Origin: Polyangiaceae bacterium
GTDB lineage: Bacteria > Myxococcota_A > Polyangia > Polyangiales > Polyangiaceae
NCBI GenBank assembly: GCA_025353725.1
Contig: JANXOF010000047.1
Location: 1 to 36,419 of the forward strand
Length of the DNA stretch: 36,419 nucleotides
Direction of reading: 5' to 3'
The notes beneath the pieces were generated by a model that was not told where the DNA came from, did no database searches, and was given only the letters and a program-made list of their open reading frames with translations. Positions 35,818-36,419 of this stretch are shown here, in pieces. Position 1 is the first letter of the stretch. Every line of letters begins with the position of its first letter. The position numbers and the translations under genes were made by a program.

Positions 35818-36303
35818 ATGGCAGGTAAAGTTTTGAGCGTGCTCGCACGCGGAACCGCAAGCGTACCGCTGCATTCGGCGCACGCGCGAGGCATTGCGCG
35901 CTTTGTCGGACGCGTCGACGACGTGGAGCTCGGGACGCCGTTCGTGTCCGTCGACGAGACCGGGCAAAAGACGCAAGCCGTCATGCCCGCACGCGTGTGC
36001 TCAGCCGATCCCACGGTCTTCGCTCGCGACAACGACTCGCAGGAATTCGCCGAGCTTCTCAAGGCGCTCGCGGAGGGCGACCTATGGCCGTTTGACGAGG
36101 CAAGTGCTCGCATAGCCGGCGTCGCGTTCGACCCGACTTACGGTGGCGAGTACGAGCTGACAGGTGGCGGAAAGCTCGTGAACGTCGCCCATCGCGACGC
36201 GCTCGCAGCGTTGAAAAAAGAAAGGGTCGGAACCGTGTTTCAGCCCTCGCCTTCGATTCCAGATCTCATCGTCAAACCAGTGTCACGCAACGGGGAGAAG
36301 TAG
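35818..36303 (+). CDS. Hypothetical tail-region protein
   Basis: 161 residues from ATG 35818. VLARGTASVPLHSAHARGIA, RFVGRVDDVELGTPFVSVDE, VVNVAHRDAL-like and VFQPSPSIPDLIVKPVSR segments; mixed alpha/beta with a basic end. Small proteins of this kind (sometimes DUF2635-like) precede the sheath in Mu-type phages, but it is longer than those and I cannot confirm a family. Ends 6 bp before the sheath-like start. Confidence 0.58.
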   Translation: MAGKVLSVLARGTASVPLHSAHARGIARFVGRVDDVELGTPFVSVDETGQKTQAVMPARVCSADPTVFARDNDSQEFAELLKALAEGDLWPFDEASARIAGVAFDPTYGGEYELTGGGKLVNVAHRDALAALKKERVGTVFQPSPSIPDLIVKPVSRNGEK

Positions 36304-36309
36304 AGAATC

Positions 36310-36419
36310 ATGGGCGACATCGTTCTTACCGGCATTCCGGCAGATTACGCACTCCCTGGCAACTACATTGAAACGAACCTCGGCGTAGGTCCATCGAGCG
36401 GCAACGACACGAGCTACCC
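36310..36419 (+). CDS. Tail sheath protein, N-terminal fragment (3' end outside window)
   Basis: Starts at ATG 36310 with GGAGAAG upstream and is cut by the window after about 36 residues. GDIVLTGIPADYALPGNYIE then TNLGVGPSSG matches the start of Mu gpL-type contractile tail sheath proteins (I-x-x-x-G-I-P-A-x-x-R-x-P-G-x-Y-x-E). If right, the phage is a myovirus. The fragment is short, so this rests on the N-terminal motif and on gene order. Confidence 0.66.
   Translation, partial: MGDIVLTGIPADYALPGNYIETNLGVGPSSGNDTSY

Noticed and set aside
1-36419. CRISPR arrays, insertion sequences or rRNA
   Set aside because: No regularly spaced identical repeats, transposase signatures or rRNA-like tracts were seen on either strand.

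Overview
The window looks like most of the genome of a temperate, contractile-tailed phage of a high-GC bacterium. My best guess for the host is a member of the Myxococcota (former Deltaproteobacteria). That guess rests on GC-rich codon use, frequent GTG/TTG starts, and an attachment site inside the integrase gene next to an adenine-methylase-like gene, a layout I remember from Myxococcus phage Mx8. The attachment core (4865-4907) is the 3' half of a tRNA-Cys(GCA) gene. No 5' tRNA half precedes it, and phage genes lie on both sides, so this reads as an intact attP in a circular, packaged or tandem phage genome rather than the edge of an integrated prophage.

Layout. 1-1800: the end of the rightward late (tail) operon, closed by a terminator at 1850. 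2057-4450: accessory genes, namely a leftward trio (histone H1-like peptide, N6-methylase-like protein lacking its catalytic NPP(Y/F) motif, zinc-ribbon protein), a rightward membrane protein, and a leftward pair containing a ribbon-helix-helix regulator. 4644-10693: a leftward early operon of 15 genes in which nearly every start overlaps or abuts the previous stop. It runs from a promoter/operator at about 10.7 kb through small genes, a RecE-like exonuclease, RecT, more small genes, three Gly/Tyr-rich mini-proteins and the integrase. 10.8-18.1 kb: immunity and accessory region, with two putatively exported proteins, an XRE/ImmA regulator with a partner, HicAB plus a third gene, a P63C-domain protein, a solo XRE protein, and a leftward immunity operon (HTH repressor, unknown protein, frameshifted RelE-like toxin, ImmA-like protease). 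18.2-25.2 kb: the rightward early operon, with a Cro-like protein, a duplicated antirepressor-like gene, a transglycosylase-like protein, a duplicated replication initiator carrying an iteron-type candidate origin, a DnaC-like loader, an orphan HigA, a RusA-like resolvase and an HTH protein. 25.2-36.4 kb: terminase, portal, head, connector and tail-completion genes, ending inside a probable tail-sheath gene.

How it fits together. Left and right early promoters share an operator word (TTGTACAACG) and appear to give leaderless or nearly leaderless transcripts. They flank the immunity region as oL and oR do in lambda. The repressor at 17501-18130 has no visible autoproteolytic domain and shares an operon with an ImmA-like protease, suggesting derepression by proteolysis. 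Integration through attP would replace about the last 72 residues of the integrase with host-encoded sequence, as known for Mx8 IntP/IntR. All functions are inferred by reading the sequence; no database search was run.
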